A stretch of DNA of 64,000 nucleotides from CBDCWQ01 sp965223435 (GTDB lineage Bacteria > Myxococcota > Kuafuiibacteriia > Kuafuiibacteriales > Kuafuiibacteriaceae): the NCBI GenBank assembly GCA_965223435.1, contig CBDCWQ010000020.1:744001-808000 (forward strand), given 5' to 3'. The notes under the pieces were generated by a model that was not told where the DNA came from, did no database searches, and saw only the letters and a list, made by a program, of their open reading frames with translations. Made by a program: the position numbers and the translations under genes. This document shows, in pieces, positions 1 to 8,949 of this stretch; within the stretch, counting starts at the first letter, position 1; the number at the start of each line of letters is the position of its first letter.

Positions 1-1
1 C

Positions 2-721
2 CAAGCTCGCCAAAGGACCTTGGCAAGAGTCGGTGTGGCTGACCGCAAAAAGCTGGAGCAGCACTTTGACGAGGTCCGATCACTGGAGAATCGCTTGCGC
101 GCCATTGGGGAAGATGCATCCGCCGCATGTGAGGGACTTGCAGACCCAGGGCGGGACCCCGATGTTGTTGTGGGTTACAGCGGTGAAGACGAACGGGCGC
201 AAACGTTCTGCGACATCGTTCACATGGCATTCAAGTGCAATCTCGCTTGTGTTGCCTCACTTCAGTTTAGTTATTTTCAGTCATATCTGGATGCTGGCCG
301 TCTGTTGAATGCCCAAACCCTGAAGGATCGAGGTGCGATCCATCAGTTAAGCCATTCAGGCAACGAAGGCGCCAAGCATATGGCTTCTGTTCTGGCATGG
401 CACAACAAGCACTTCGCTTACCTGGTTGCCAAACTTCGTGACACGCAGGAAGGGCAGGCCACGATCTTGGATCAGTCGGCCCTGGTGATGACGCATGAAG
501 GCGGTTACGGAATAGACGCGTTGGACAACGCCGACGGGCGTACGCATTCGACTGAAAACATGGCCTGCCTCATCGCGGGAAGGGCCGGAGGCCTCCGGCC
601 TGGTCGTCATGTCCGGGCTGTCGACCGTCACCCCGCTGAAGTCTTAAAGACCGCTATGAAAGCCGTAGGCGTAAACGATAGGCTCGGGGAAGTCTCAGCT
701 CACATTGAGGATCTCTTCTAG
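2..721 (+). CDS. DUF1552 family protein, 5'-truncated by the window edge
   Basis: This is the C-terminal part of a DUF1552 protein, a family of unknown function common in Planctomycetes and Myxococcota and often found near DUF1588/1592-type genes. The open frame runs to the left edge. A TTG lies at 20, but the preceding codons continue the family pattern, so the true start is outside the window. Visible family features are the helical stretch ADRKKLEQHFDEVRSLENRL and, near the end, NMACLIAGRAGG followed by HPAEVL and a C-terminal LGEV...ELF. Family members are usually exported by a Tat-type signal, which cannot be checked here. The gene converges on the next one with an 82-base gap and no clear terminator. 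Family assignment is fairly secure; function is unknown. Confidence 0.8.
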   Translation, partial: QARQRTLARVGVADRKKLEQHFDEVRSLENRLRAIGEDASAACEGLADPGRDPDVVVGYSGEDERAQTFCDIVHMAFKCNLACVASLQFSYFQSYLDAGRLLNAQTLKDRGAIHQLSHSGNEGAKHMASVLAWHNKHFAYLVAKLRDTQEGQATILDQSALVMTHEGGYGIDALDNADGRTHSTENMACLIAGRAGGLRPGRHVRAVDRHPAEVLKTAMKAVGVNDRLGEVSAHIEDLF

Positions 722-803
722 GCGGCCCCATGCCGGCCGAAACTTTGGGTGACCGCGAGTAGGGCCCATAGCCCGACGACATGACCTGCCGAATGGGTTT
801 TGG

Positions 804-3800
804 TTATATGTTTTTGCTTTTTCGTCGCCGCGTGAAGAGGAGAAACGCACCAGCCATGAAGAACACAAGTTCGAAAGGAAGCGTTGTTTGGTTGCGGATG
901 CATTGGCAGTCAGAAACCGCTTTTCCGCGGGAGCCGGTTTCGATGGATGGAGCGCCGGCGGGGGCGGCTGAGAGCACCGGTTGGTCTTTTTGTTGGGGTC
1001 TGTTCGCTGGTTTTTGGGGCGTTCTTTTTTCGCTTGGCTGCCCGGTCGCTAGGAACTGGATGTCGTCGACATAGATGGTCCCTTGTCCTGGGTCGTGCCA
1101 TTCGATGACAAAACTGCCCATGCGGGTGAGGTCCAGTCGGTCCGCCAAGGGGGCTAGAGGGATGACGAGCGTCTGCCAGTCGGTGGTCACGCCGTGCTCT
1201 AGAAAATCGTTGGCTTGACCCACCCATAAAGAGGTCTCCTGTTCCTGGTGGCTTTGGTCCCCGAGTTTGATTTGAAAGCGTTCTCCTCCCTGTTTGCCCC
1301 GAATCCGAATCGAGAGCTCTGTTGATGTAGAGAGGTCCAAGAACCCACCGTCTTCGGGATTCAATCGACTGACGTAGCCACAATAGCCCTGGGTGTGTCT
1401 CGTGTAATCCAGCTGGAGAATGCGTCCGCCATTATCCTCGGCTGAGTCGTCCTCGACAACGGCGTGGCTGCACGTAGAGGGTGCTTGAGCGAATATTCCG
1501 GTGACGTGCCCGAGCGCGTTCGATTTGTCCTCGGAAAAATCATCGACCAGGATTCCCTTTGTTTCGGGTTTTTGGTCCAGATCTTGGGCCCTTTGAATAA
1601 ACTGGATATCGTCGATGTAGACCACGCCCTGGCCGGTGGCGTGAAAGTCAAAAGCGATGGTCCCCATGTGGCTCAGGTCTAGACGGCCTGAAGAGGATAG
1701 ATCTTCTAGGGGGACCATCACGGTCTGCCAGGCGGTTGTGATGCCGTTGATTAAAAGCTGGGCGGTGTCTTTGGCGACGAGAGATGTGTTTTGTTCTTGG
1801 TGCTCCGTATCCGCGAGTCTGATCTGAAAGCGCTCGTGGCCGACCGCGCCTTTGATTCGAAAGGATAGCGTATCATACCGCGATAGGGTGAGCGGCTGAC
1901 CGTCCAAAGCGTTCAGTCGAGAAAAGTAACCGCACCATCCCTCGTCTTTCTTGGTGTACTCAATGCGTAGAATCTTGTCGGTTCCTTGGACTTGCTTGTC
2001 GGCGGGGTCTTTTTCGACTCGCGATATCTTGCAAAGGGAGGGCAGTTCGCTATAGGGACCGGTCAGATGGCCGAGCAAGTTGCGATCGCTGTGGTTGAAA
2101 TCATCGACAAAGAGCGCGCCGAAGTTCGCCTTGGGTTTGAAGTTGGGATCGTGAAAGAAACGGATGTCTCGGACCCAGATTCGGCTCGCCCCTGGCTCCG
2201 TAAAATGAAATACGGCTGAAACCATCTTTGAAAAGTCGAGCCCACGAAAATCTGACAGGGGAATTCGCACTTGCTGCCAGGTATCGTCCAAGCCGTTTTC
2301 AAGATATCGAAAAATAGAACCGCCGATCACGCCGTCTTGCCGGTTGTCGGCAATGAAATCAAGAAGGCCGATATCGAACCCGTGGACCTGACCGTCGCCT
2401 CGGACAAAAAACTCTAGACCGTTGAATGCGCGGAGGTCCCGGGGTATACCGATGTAGAGCCCAGCGATGGATTCAGCGTCGTCTGCTTTTTCGTATTCGA
2501 CTTCGTAGAGGGGTTGCTCAAGAGTCTCTCGATTGTACATGGAGACGTGACTCGAGGCGGCATCGGTGCGCAGCTTGTACGTGAAACCGCCAAACTCGCC
2601 GGGTTTTAAGCGGTCTTCGACCGTTCCGTGGCTGCCTTCCTCGATGTGCCGATATCGAGCGTAGTTGGTGCTTTGTTGAGCTTCAGGGGTGCGGAGGACC
2701 CATTCTCCCTTCTTGAATTTCAGGTCGTCGACAAAGATGGTCCCCTGAGCACCGTGCTCAAAGCGCAGCATGAAGGCGCCCATCCGTTGAAGATCGATTC
2801 TGTGTCCGAGGCGGGTCTCAATAGAGTCCAGGGGCACCAAGATTTCTTGCCACGTGGTATCGATGCCGTGCTCGAGATACAGGCTGGAGGAACCGACATA
2901 AATCCCATCGATGCGGTAGTCGGTCATGGTTTGGTCTGCAAAGCCGATGGAGACGGCTTCACCTCCTGAAAGGCCCTTGACCCAAAAGCTCAGGACATCA
3001 AAATCGCTGACATCTATCCCCCCGAGGATGGAGTAGTATCCGGCCCATCCTACACCGGTGATATCGTAGTCGAGGCGCAGGGCCTGACCGGTTGCCGTCT
3101 GAGCGTCGTCCATGGTCGGGACCTTGGCCATGTCTACAAAACTAGGACGGTAGGCAAAGTTTCCGTGAAAAATCGAGGTGTCGTCGAGCTCCCGACTGAG
3201 GGAAGTGGTTCTCTTATCGGGTGTCGCGCGCACCGGCCCCACGTCGAAGGAATCGATCAGGCGTTCGCCCTTGGTGATGAACTGACGGATCTGCCGGCTG
3301 GGATCGTCTTTTTGACTTGGGATGTCGAGCGATCGCGGCACGGGTTCGTCGTAGGTTTTGGGCCTTGGGGCTGGTTTGGCAAAATCAGGATCAAATGGGT
3401 TAAAACCGTGGTTGGCAAAGTATAGCCAAGCGGTTCCGGCGATGGACGCTTCGTGGCTGAAATCGTCACGAACCGCATTCCATGAGGCGTAAGGCACCCC
3501 ACCGTCACGGTCCTGAAAACCATTCATGAGCGCCAGCAGTTTGTCGGCGTCGTAGGATGCGCCGAAGCGAACAAAGTGCTCTTTGCGTCCGGTGGCTTCT
3601 TCGACCATCTGCATGGCCATGATCACGCCCAGTGTGCCTTCGGTCCATACGAATTGATGGGAGCCGGTCAGGGGGCCTTCGCCGGCTGGGAAGTAGTCAA
3701 AAAAGCCCGGAACCGAAACGACTCGGCTTCCCTTTTCGGTGGCGTAGATCAATGCGCCGCTGGGCTCGAAAAATTGGTCATAAACCCACTGAAGTCCGCG

Positions 3801-6311
3801 GGTGTAGGTGTCCAAAAAGACTCTGTCGTGGCCCATGCTCAGAAGGCCCCAGCTTTGGGGGTCCATGAAAATCTCGGACGTATTGGGACCCAGGCCCGTA
3901 TTGCCGTAGCCTACGTAGAACTTCCCATTTTCCTCGTCCCACATGCTTTGGACAAAACGTCGAATGCTGTCGGCACGGTCTTGGTATGTGGGGTCTTTTG
4001 TGATTTTCGCAAGCATTCTAAAGACGGCGTAAGCGTCGAGGTTGTGTTCCACTGAGACCGTTTTGGATTCGTCCCATCCGCCGGTCAGTTTGCGGTTGTT
4101 GTCTTGAAAGCGCAGAGGCTCCGAACGTATGCCCGCGTAGTTTACCTCGACAAGATTGCGCTCCATGTATTGGACGACGTGTGCCAAAGCGGCGTCGTAG
4201 CTCGTGTCTTGAGGGTATTTGAGCCTGTAGGCTGCGAGGGCCATCGCAGCCCATGCGATGGCTCCGCTCACGCGCCGGTCGCTGTAGTCGTATCGATCCC
4301 AGGTCCCGTCGGTGTGCCACGAGGCTGCACGGGGGTAAATGGTGCGGCCATCGGGTTCATAAGAAAAGTACCAAGACCCATCCTTTCTTCCTTCTTCGCT
4401 TCCGTGAATCTGCAAATACTTGAGCGCGTCCAAGAGCTTCTTGGCATCCCGTTTTTCGCCCGCGTGGGTGAACGCGAGGGCGCCGAGGGCTACATCGTAT
4501 AAGTACACCTGGTCGTGGTTGTCGTAGCTACGAATCAGCCGGGCGCTGGGCGGTACGTTGGGGTCAGGTGCAATACTCGGGTTGTTGGAAGGGGTACCGG
4601 GGTAGAGGACCTTTTTTTTCGAGAGTCGCTTTTGGAGAAAGGCGATTTGAGGATCTTTGTGTGATGAGGTGCTGGTAAGCCGGTAAAACGCATAGGCCGG
4701 TGAGTCGGTATCGTTGAGGGCCAAAGGCAGGCGGGCTTTGGAGTTGTAGAAGAAGTCGAATACCCCCGTGCATTGACCGCGCACGGGCGGGTCGTGCCAA
4801 GGGTTTTGGCAGTGCGCTTCGTCGTCTGGATCAACTTCTTTTCGAATGAGGTGAACCACGAGTCGGTCCGTTCCGCTCTGTGGCTTCGCGGTGAACGCGA
4901 AGCTTCCATCGCTCTGGAGAGGAAAGATGTGTTTGTGGCCGGCGGGGTAGTAAATGTCCGTATGAAGATAGGCTGCAACTTTGTAGTTATTGGGATCGGA
5001 TAAATTTTCGGAGCGTCCTTTGACAATGAGTTGGTCGCCCTCTTCAGTGACTTTTGTGAGGTGGATACGTTTTCTTGCCGGTGAGACCGGCAATACAAAT
5101 TCACGGGTGTGGAGCACTCGGTCGTTTCTTTTGTGAACAAGCTGGACAGTGTCCACGCCTTCGAAGTCGATGTTGGGTACGTACGCGACGCGCTGGCCCT
5201 CACCGAGGAAATCGCCGTGGGCGGAATGCCACTCAAAGAAGTCCTGAGCTTGAACGGGTTCATCGAAGTTGACGGTCAACACCGTGGGTTCTCCCGCACG
5301 AATTCGCACCATGCCTTGCTCACTGAGTCGAAAGAGTTGGCCTTGTCCGCTTTGACCTGAGCTTTCCCACTGGTAGCAGTATTCGGCCGCTTCGCAGGCA
5401 CTAAGGCTGATTTGGCCCAAAACGGACTCCCCCACGATGGTCCCATCCGCTTCTGTGCGTAGCCGATAAGGGAGATTGGGAACGGGGTCGCCATCAGCGA
5501 CAAAGGCCGAGAGCTCCGCGGCCGGCAAGTTGGATGCGCTCTGGTAGTTCTTGTTGGTCGGATCGGGCGAGAGAAGAAGAATATTTGTCTGGTTTGGGGC
5601 ACCAAGGGTTCGACGATTGTCTTCGCGCCACGCATGCATCAGAGCCGGGGTAAAATCTCCCTGAATGGTGTTGCGAATGATGCTGGTGAGTTCGCTCGGT
5701 CGGCCTGGGTTGACCAAAAGGATACCTCGGCCTCGGCGCCCCGACGGCGTTTCCCACACGTATCGCATATCCGGCTGGACAGGCTTTTCGAAGGTGAGAC
5801 GTTCGCCGCTGGCCGTGGGGAGCGAAGTCAGGGTTTCGTGTGAGGCGGCCCGCGAAAAGCGTATGGTGGTGCCGTCTTTGGTTCCGACGACGCTTGCCTC
5901 GGGCCCCTCTGATTCGCTTGTGAAAGTGAATGAGAGGTCGGGGATGGGGTCGCCATAAGCCGTGAGTGAAGTGGTTTCGTTCACCAAGAGTAAGCCGAAG
6001 CCTGCCAGTGCATTTTTCGGACGCACCAAGACATGCGCGGTGTGCGGCACACCCAGGCTGCGAACGATCATCTCGCGGTCGCGGGGGATGTGTGCCGAGT
6101 GTCCCACCATCGAGCGATCATCGGCAAAATAACTTGTCAGTCGGATTTCTTGTGGCTTGGGGGCGGCCAAAAGTGCTGCCGGTGATCCCCCCAAAAAAAG
6201 CGCCAACGCAACACAGAGTTGTCGCGACCTGTTTGCAAAGAGCAAGGGAGGCCGTCTTAGACCGCTACCGCCAGATTCATCAGTTGTCATCAAAGGTAGC
6301 ACAATGTCCAC
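804..6311 (-). CDS. Secreted 1,835-residue protein with alpha/alpha-barrel core, four CBM11/CIA30-like modules and a MYXO-CTERM-like tail
   Basis: A GTG at 6311 opens the frame; an ATG at 6290 (MTTDESGG) is an equally likely start. An N-terminal hydrophobic segment ending AALLAA is a signal peptide. Residues about 30-590 are beta-rich and unassigned. Residues about 590-975 (DNA about 4535-3390) look like an alpha/alpha toroid of the glycoside-hydrolase type, with repeated helix pairs and the motif VEHNLDAYAVF, which recurs as EHNLDVLSV in giants 1 and 2. Four repeats resembling CBM11/CIA30 sugar-binding domains follow, each ending (V/I)(F/Y)VDD(I/L)(Q/K)F or a close variant. The extreme C-terminus has DCQC, a hydrophobic helix and RRRK, resembling a MYXO-CTERM sorting tail. 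I infer a surface-anchored carbohydrate-active protein; catalytic residues could not be assigned. It is transcribed towards the DUF1552 gene. Confidence 0.8.
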   Translation of the reverse strand: MDIVLPLMTTDESGGSGLRRPPLLFANRSRQLCVALALFLGGSPAALLAAPKPQEIRLTSYFADDRSMVGHSAHIPRDREMIVRSLGVPHTAHVLVRPKNALAGFGLLLVNETTSLTAYGDPIPDLSFTFTSESEGPEASVVGTKDGTTIRFSRAASHETLTSLPTASGERLTFEKPVQPDMRYVWETPSGRRGRGILLVNPGRPSELTSIIRNTIQGDFTPALMHAWREDNRRTLGAPNQTNILLLSPDPTNKNYQSASNLPAAELSAFVADGDPVPNLPYRLRTEADGTIVGESVLGQISLSACEAAEYCYQWESSGQSGQGQLFRLSEQGMVRIRAGEPTVLTVNFDEPVQAQDFFEWHSAHGDFLGEGQRVAYVPNIDFEGVDTVQLVHKRNDRVLHTREFVLPVSPARKRIHLTKVTEEGDQLIVKGRSENLSDPNNYKVAAYLHTDIYYPAGHKHIFPLQSDGSFAFTAKPQSGTDRLVVHLIRKEVDPDDEAHCQNPWHDPPVRGQCTGVFDFFYNSKARLPLALNDTDSPAYAFYRLTSTSSHKDPQIAFLQKRLSKKKVLYPGTPSNNPSIAPDPNVPPSARLIRSYDNHDQVYLYDVALGALAFTHAGEKRDAKKLLDALKYLQIHGSEEGRKDGSWYFSYEPDGRTIYPRAASWHTDGTWDRYDYSDRRVSGAIAWAAMALAAYRLKYPQDTSYDAALAHVVQYMERNLVEVNYAGIRSEPLRFQDNNRKLTGGWDESKTVSVEHNLDAYAVFRMLAKITKDPTYQDRADSIRRFVQSMWDEENGKFYVGYGNTGLGPNTSEIFMDPQSWGLLSMGHDRVFLDTYTRGLQWVYDQFFEPSGALIYATEKGSRVVSVPGFFDYFPAGEGPLTGSHQFVWTEGTLGVIMAMQMVEEATGRKEHFVRFGASYDADKLLALMNGFQDRDGGVPYASWNAVRDDFSHEASIAGTAWLYFANHGFNPFDPDFAKPAPRPKTYDEPVPRSLDIPSQKDDPSRQIRQFITKGERLIDSFDVGPVRATPDKRTTSLSRELDDTSIFHGNFAYRPSFVDMAKVPTMDDAQTATGQALRLDYDITGVGWAGYYSILGGIDVSDFDVLSFWVKGLSGGEAVSIGFADQTMTDYRIDGIYVGSSSLYLEHGIDTTWQEILVPLDSIETRLGHRIDLQRMGAFMLRFEHGAQGTIFVDDLKFKKGEWVLRTPEAQQSTNYARYRHIEEGSHGTVEDRLKPGEFGGFTYKLRTDAASSHVSMYNRETLEQPLYEVEYEKADDAESIAGLYIGIPRDLRAFNGLEFFVRGDGQVHGFDIGLLDFIADNRQDGVIGGSIFRYLENGLDDTWQQVRIPLSDFRGLDFSKMVSAVFHFTEPGASRIWVRDIRFFHDPNFKPKANFGALFVDDFNHSDRNLLGHLTGPYSELPSLCKISRVEKDPADKQVQGTDKILRIEYTKKDEGWCGYFSRLNALDGQPLTLSRYDTLSFRIKGAVGHERFQIRLADTEHQEQNTSLVAKDTAQLLINGITTAWQTVMVPLEDLSSSGRLDLSHMGTIAFDFHATGQGVVYIDDIQFIQRAQDLDQKPETKGILVDDFSEDKSNALGHVTGIFAQAPSTCSHAVVEDDSAEDNGGRILQLDYTRHTQGYCGYVSRLNPEDGGFLDLSTSTELSIRIRGKQGGERFQIKLGDQSHQEQETSLWVGQANDFLEHGVTTDWQTLVIPLAPLADRLDLTRMGSFVIEWHDPGQGTIYVDDIQFLATGQPSEKRTPQKPANRPQQKDQPVLSAAPAGAPSIETGSRGKAVSDCQCIRNQTTLPFELVFFMAGAFLLFTRRRKSKNI
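1050..3180 (-). repeat. Four tandem CBM11/CIA30-like modules within the 1,835-residue protein
   Basis: Approximate spans are 3180-2705, 2662-2147, 2125-1585 and 1557-1050. Each has a central 'LSFxxKG' or 'LSxRIRG' strand, a W-Q-x(2-3)-(V/I)-P-L strand and a terminal VDD(I/L)xF strand. The third and fourth are most alike, both opening VDDF and sharing GYFSRLN/GYVSRLN-type segments, which suggests the latest duplication. Carbohydrate binding is inferred from family resemblance only. Confidence 0.6.
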
Positions 6312-6516
6312 ATTGGGCAGATTCTGGGTTTAATGTGTCAAGTCAATTTGCAATCTGGGGCGCACGATGGATGTCCGATTCGGGCGGTGTCAATCAAAAA
6401 TGCGTTTGGTGACGCTCGAGGGATAGACTGCCGTGAAGGACGTCGAGTCCAATTTGGCGCCTGCGATCGACGATGACGTATCAGTTCATCCTGCTGGGAT
6501 TGGCCACAAGGGGTCT

Positions 6517-6969
6517 CTAGGCCGGGTCTTCGTTTGGCTGAATCTTCAGGTTGTAAAGTCCGCCATCAGGGCGGGCGGAGTCTGAAAGTTCGCCGATCGT
6601 TTTTTGTTCGAGGCTCCGGTAGAAGGCTTCTTCGGCCTCCATCAGGAGCACCCGGAGCTGGCATCCGGGCTCCATCCGACACACGCTTGGATCTCGGACA
6701 CAGTCGAGCACGCCTTTTTTGCCTTGAAAGGCCTCGACAACGGTCCGAACGGTCAACCGAGTGGGATCCGAGAGCAAGGTGATGCCCCCTTTTCGGCCCG
6801 CGGTTGTTCGCACCATGCCGAGCCGCGCCAGTTGCTGCACAACCTTCACCAGATGGTCCTTAGAGATCGCGTGGGCTTCTGCAATCTCGTCAGACGTGGC
6901 TTGGCGTCCCACGAACCCCAAGTAAAGCAGCACGCGGAGCGCGTAGTCGGTCTGCAGTTTGAGCTTCAC
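6517..6969 (-). CDS. Rrf2-family transcriptional regulator, NsrR-like iron-sulfur type
   Basis: The 150-residue product begins VKLKLQTDYALRVLLYLG, the typical Rrf2 start, followed by a winged helix with ISKDHLVKVVQQLARLGMV as recognition region and the wing RKGG. Three cysteines in a C-x6-C-x5-C pattern (CVRDPSVCRMEPGC) match the [2Fe-2S]/[4Fe-4S] ligand cluster of NsrR and IscR relatives, and the spacing favours NsrR. NsrR proteins usually repress nitrosative-stress genes until nitric oxide attacks the cluster. The GTG start at 6969 is preferred over longer forms because it overlaps the TGA of the upstream 62-codon gene by four bases (GTGA), implying translational coupling. It is the last gene of the cytochrome operon, so it may regulate itself through the palindrome at 8871-8893. 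Confidence 0.88.
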   Translation of the reverse strand: MKLKLQTDYALRVLLYLGFVGRQATSDEIAEAHAISKDHLVKVVQQLARLGMVRTTAGRKGGITLLSDPTRLTVRTVVEAFQGKKGVLDCVRDPSVCRMEPGCQLRVLLMEAEEAFYRSLEQKTIGELSDSARPDGGLYNLKIQPNEDPA

Positions 6970-7154
6970 TCGGGCTCGATTCGCTGGGAGCAGCGACAGG
7001 GGTTGGTGCTCGAGCCCACGGGGACCAGTTTTGCTGGGGCGCTTTTTGTCGGCGGGACGGGGGCCTTGGGTGGCGTGCGGGCACAGGACAGGCATCCTCC
7101 GGCGAGCCAGATGACAAGCAACCCGACCTTGGGGCTGAAGCCAGGGATCTCCAT
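6966..7154 (-). CDS. 62-residue exported or lipoprotein-like small protein
   Basis: The ATG at 7154 lies two bases after the TAG of the cytochrome gene, and the TGA overlaps the GTG of the rrf2-like gene, so this short frame sits exactly in an operon slot. The protein is MEIPGFSPKVGLLVIWLAGG followed by CLSCARTPP, a proline/alanine-rich linker and NPCRCSQR near the end. The hydrophobic stretch with cysteines at 21 and 24 looks like a signal peptide with an atypical lipobox. The two later cysteines could bind metal or form a disulfide. No family is recognised. A role with the di-haem cytochrome is inferred from the tight spacing only. Confidence 0.65.
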   Translation of the reverse strand: MEIPGFSPKVGLLVIWLAGGCLSCARTPPKAPVPPTKSAPAKLVPVGSSTNPCRCSQRIEPE

Positions 7155-7156
7155 CG

Positions 7157-8821
7157 CTATTTTTTGGGCATGACGCGGCCGCGGGGGCCGATTCGGTGTT
7201 TTCGCTCGGTGGCAAAGGCGTCGAGGTGCATCACGGGTCTTTCGGTGGGCGACAAAGACAGCACGTAGCTTGTGAGGGCCCACGCATCCTCCGGTTTTTT
7301 GAATGCGCCTTCATAGGAGGGCATCGGCGTTCCCGTAAGGCCGCTCAGGAAGGTTCGGTACAGATCAGTCGCTTTGTATCCATTCTTAAAGGACCATTTG
7401 TTTGTCAGGTCGGTGGTTTCGATAGGATGGCCGTCGCTGTCTTTGAGCCCCTTGGCGGATCGCCCATCGCCCTTGCCCGAAGACCCATGGCACTTTGCGC
7501 ATTGGAGCTTTTTGTAGACACGGGCCCCCTGCCCAGCGAGCCCATCGATGTTGGCTGGCGCGGGTGGGAGTGCTAACTTTTCGGGGGTTGCACCTTGTTG
7601 CCAGGCTTCTTTGAACTCCGAAGAAAACAATACGAGGTACTTCGCGACGTCCGAGATTTGCTCGGGTTTGAGAAACTGTCCCCAGGCCGGCATGGTGCTG
7701 TTCGGGACACCTTCTTTTATCACCTTGGCCAAATCTTCGATCGTGGGGAGGTTGTCGACCCGTGTGGATCGAAACTTGTACTGGGCTTTGGTGAAGTCTC
7801 GGGGCTTAACTTGAAAGCCCGCGGCCAAAAACCCGTTTCCGTCGCCTTGGACACCGTGGCAAACGGCACATTGCGCCAGGTAGATGTCCTTGCCACGCTT
7901 CATGGCGTCTGCCTCGCGTATGGTGTCCGGGACCTCAACGGCTGGGGGATTGGGTTCGTAAATCTTCTTTGGAGTGTACGTGGCGTGGTTGTAGCCGGCC
8001 TTGGTGACGGATGCTGGGGGAGGATTCTGCTTGGCCCAGTTTCCTTCAGAGGCGAAGCCGTGCCCAAATTGGTCGTACATTTTGAAGAAGTCGACGGCCC
8101 GGCAATCGGTGAGCACCTCTCGAAGCTCGTGATAGTAGCGCTCAAAGCTGTACGTAAACGCCACGCCTTGCCCGCCGAGCAGGTGTATGGAGGCTTCTTT
8201 GGGGTCCACCACTGCCTCTTGGTGAAACAGGTAGCGGTAGTACGGACTGGATGCGCCTCCGATGTGCTCTAAGAACTTGACCCAAATCACCGGGGAACCA
8301 GGGTCTATTTCGGTGAGGCGATCTTTGACGTTGATGCCATAGACCCCGCCATGGGGTTCAAAAAAGTCGGGAAACATCGTGTCTGTCCATCGGTGTTCGC
8401 CGATGACGTGCCCGATGGTGAACCCAAAGCTCGCCAGCGTGTCACGCTCCCAGTGCGAGCCCGGCGCCCAGTGGAACACGACGCCGCCCTCCGGGCCGTC
8501 CCACCCGGTGCCTCCGTACTGCTCTACCTGGTGCTCCGCCACCTTGTTGTTGAGGGTCCAGTAGACAAAATCGAGCCAACGCGACTTCCCGGGAACGAGG
8601 GTCAATGTGTCGTCGGTCAGATCGGTGTCCGGATTGTAAGACGTGCGGATCCCGGCGCAGCTCTTTTGCCAGGCCCCGGAAGTCCACGCCATGGGGCTCA
8701 GATGCACCCGATTGGTGATTTTTGGGGGGGCGGCTGGGGTGGCGGTGTTCCCGCCGGTGTGTCCGCAGCCGATGAGGCCCATGCCTGGGGCCAACAAGGC
8801 CGTGTAAAACAGTTGCTTCAT
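7157..8821 (-). CDS. Di-haem cytochrome c lipoprotein
   Basis: The 554-residue product starts MKQLFYTALLAPGMGLIGCG, a signal peptide with lipobox LIGC. The ATG at 8821 follows an AAAGGATC ribosome-binding site, so longer upstream starts are rejected. The first roughly 300 residues form a domain I do not recognise, rich in Trp, Tyr and His. The C-terminal half holds two cytochrome c class I domains with haem motifs CAVCH and CAKCH and downstream Met ligands (STMPAW, GTPMPS). It is probably a periplasmic electron carrier, or an oxidoreductase subunit with the unknown domain as partner or catalytic part. It heads a three-gene operon with a small exported protein and an NsrR-like regulator, which points to nitric oxide, nitrite or redox-stress respiration (inference). 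Confidence 0.82.
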   Translation of the reverse strand: MKQLFYTALLAPGMGLIGCGHTGGNTATPAAPPKITNRVHLSPMAWTSGAWQKSCAGIRTSYNPDTDLTDDTLTLVPGKSRWLDFVYWTLNNKVAEHQVEQYGGTGWDGPEGGVVFHWAPGSHWERDTLASFGFTIGHVIGEHRWTDTMFPDFFEPHGGVYGINVKDRLTEIDPGSPVIWVKFLEHIGGASSPYYRYLFHQEAVVDPKEASIHLLGGQGVAFTYSFERYYHELREVLTDCRAVDFFKMYDQFGHGFASEGNWAKQNPPPASVTKAGYNHATYTPKKIYEPNPPAVEVPDTIREADAMKRGKDIYLAQCAVCHGVQGDGNGFLAAGFQVKPRDFTKAQYKFRSTRVDNLPTIEDLAKVIKEGVPNSTMPAWGQFLKPEQISDVAKYLVLFSSEFKEAWQQGATPEKLALPPAPANIDGLAGQGARVYKKLQCAKCHGSSGKGDGRSAKGLKDSDGHPIETTDLTNKWSFKNGYKATDLYRTFLSGLTGTPMPSYEGAFKKPEDAWALTSYVLSLSPTERPVMHLDAFATERKHRIGPRGRVMPKK

Positions 8822-8870
8822 GAAACCCGATCCTTTCGATTCCGGGTCGAACACCCGGCATAAGCTTAAA

Positions 8871-8893
8871 ATCTGGTATGGGAAATACCAGAT
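8871..8893. promoter_or_regulatory. Perfect 9-bp inverted repeat, candidate operator of the cytochrome/Rrf2 operon
   Basis: ATCTGGTAT, five bases (GGGAA), then ATACCAGAT: a perfect palindrome 50 bases upstream of the cytochrome ATG, between that gene and proS. Rrf2 regulators of the NsrR group bind AT-containing inverted repeats of about this size. The presence of an rrf2-like gene in the same operon makes this its likely operator. The exact sequence does not match the E. coli NsrR box, so assignment to this regulator is inferred. Confidence 0.6.
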
Positions 8894-8949
8894 AAGTACA
8901 AGCGCATTCTGACGCGGGTCGTGGGCTTCTGCGTGTGCTCTGCCTTTGT

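Noticed and set aside
6970..7215. A longer N-terminus for the Rrf2 regulator
   Set aside because: This DNA encodes the 62-residue exported protein in another frame with operon-type junctions.
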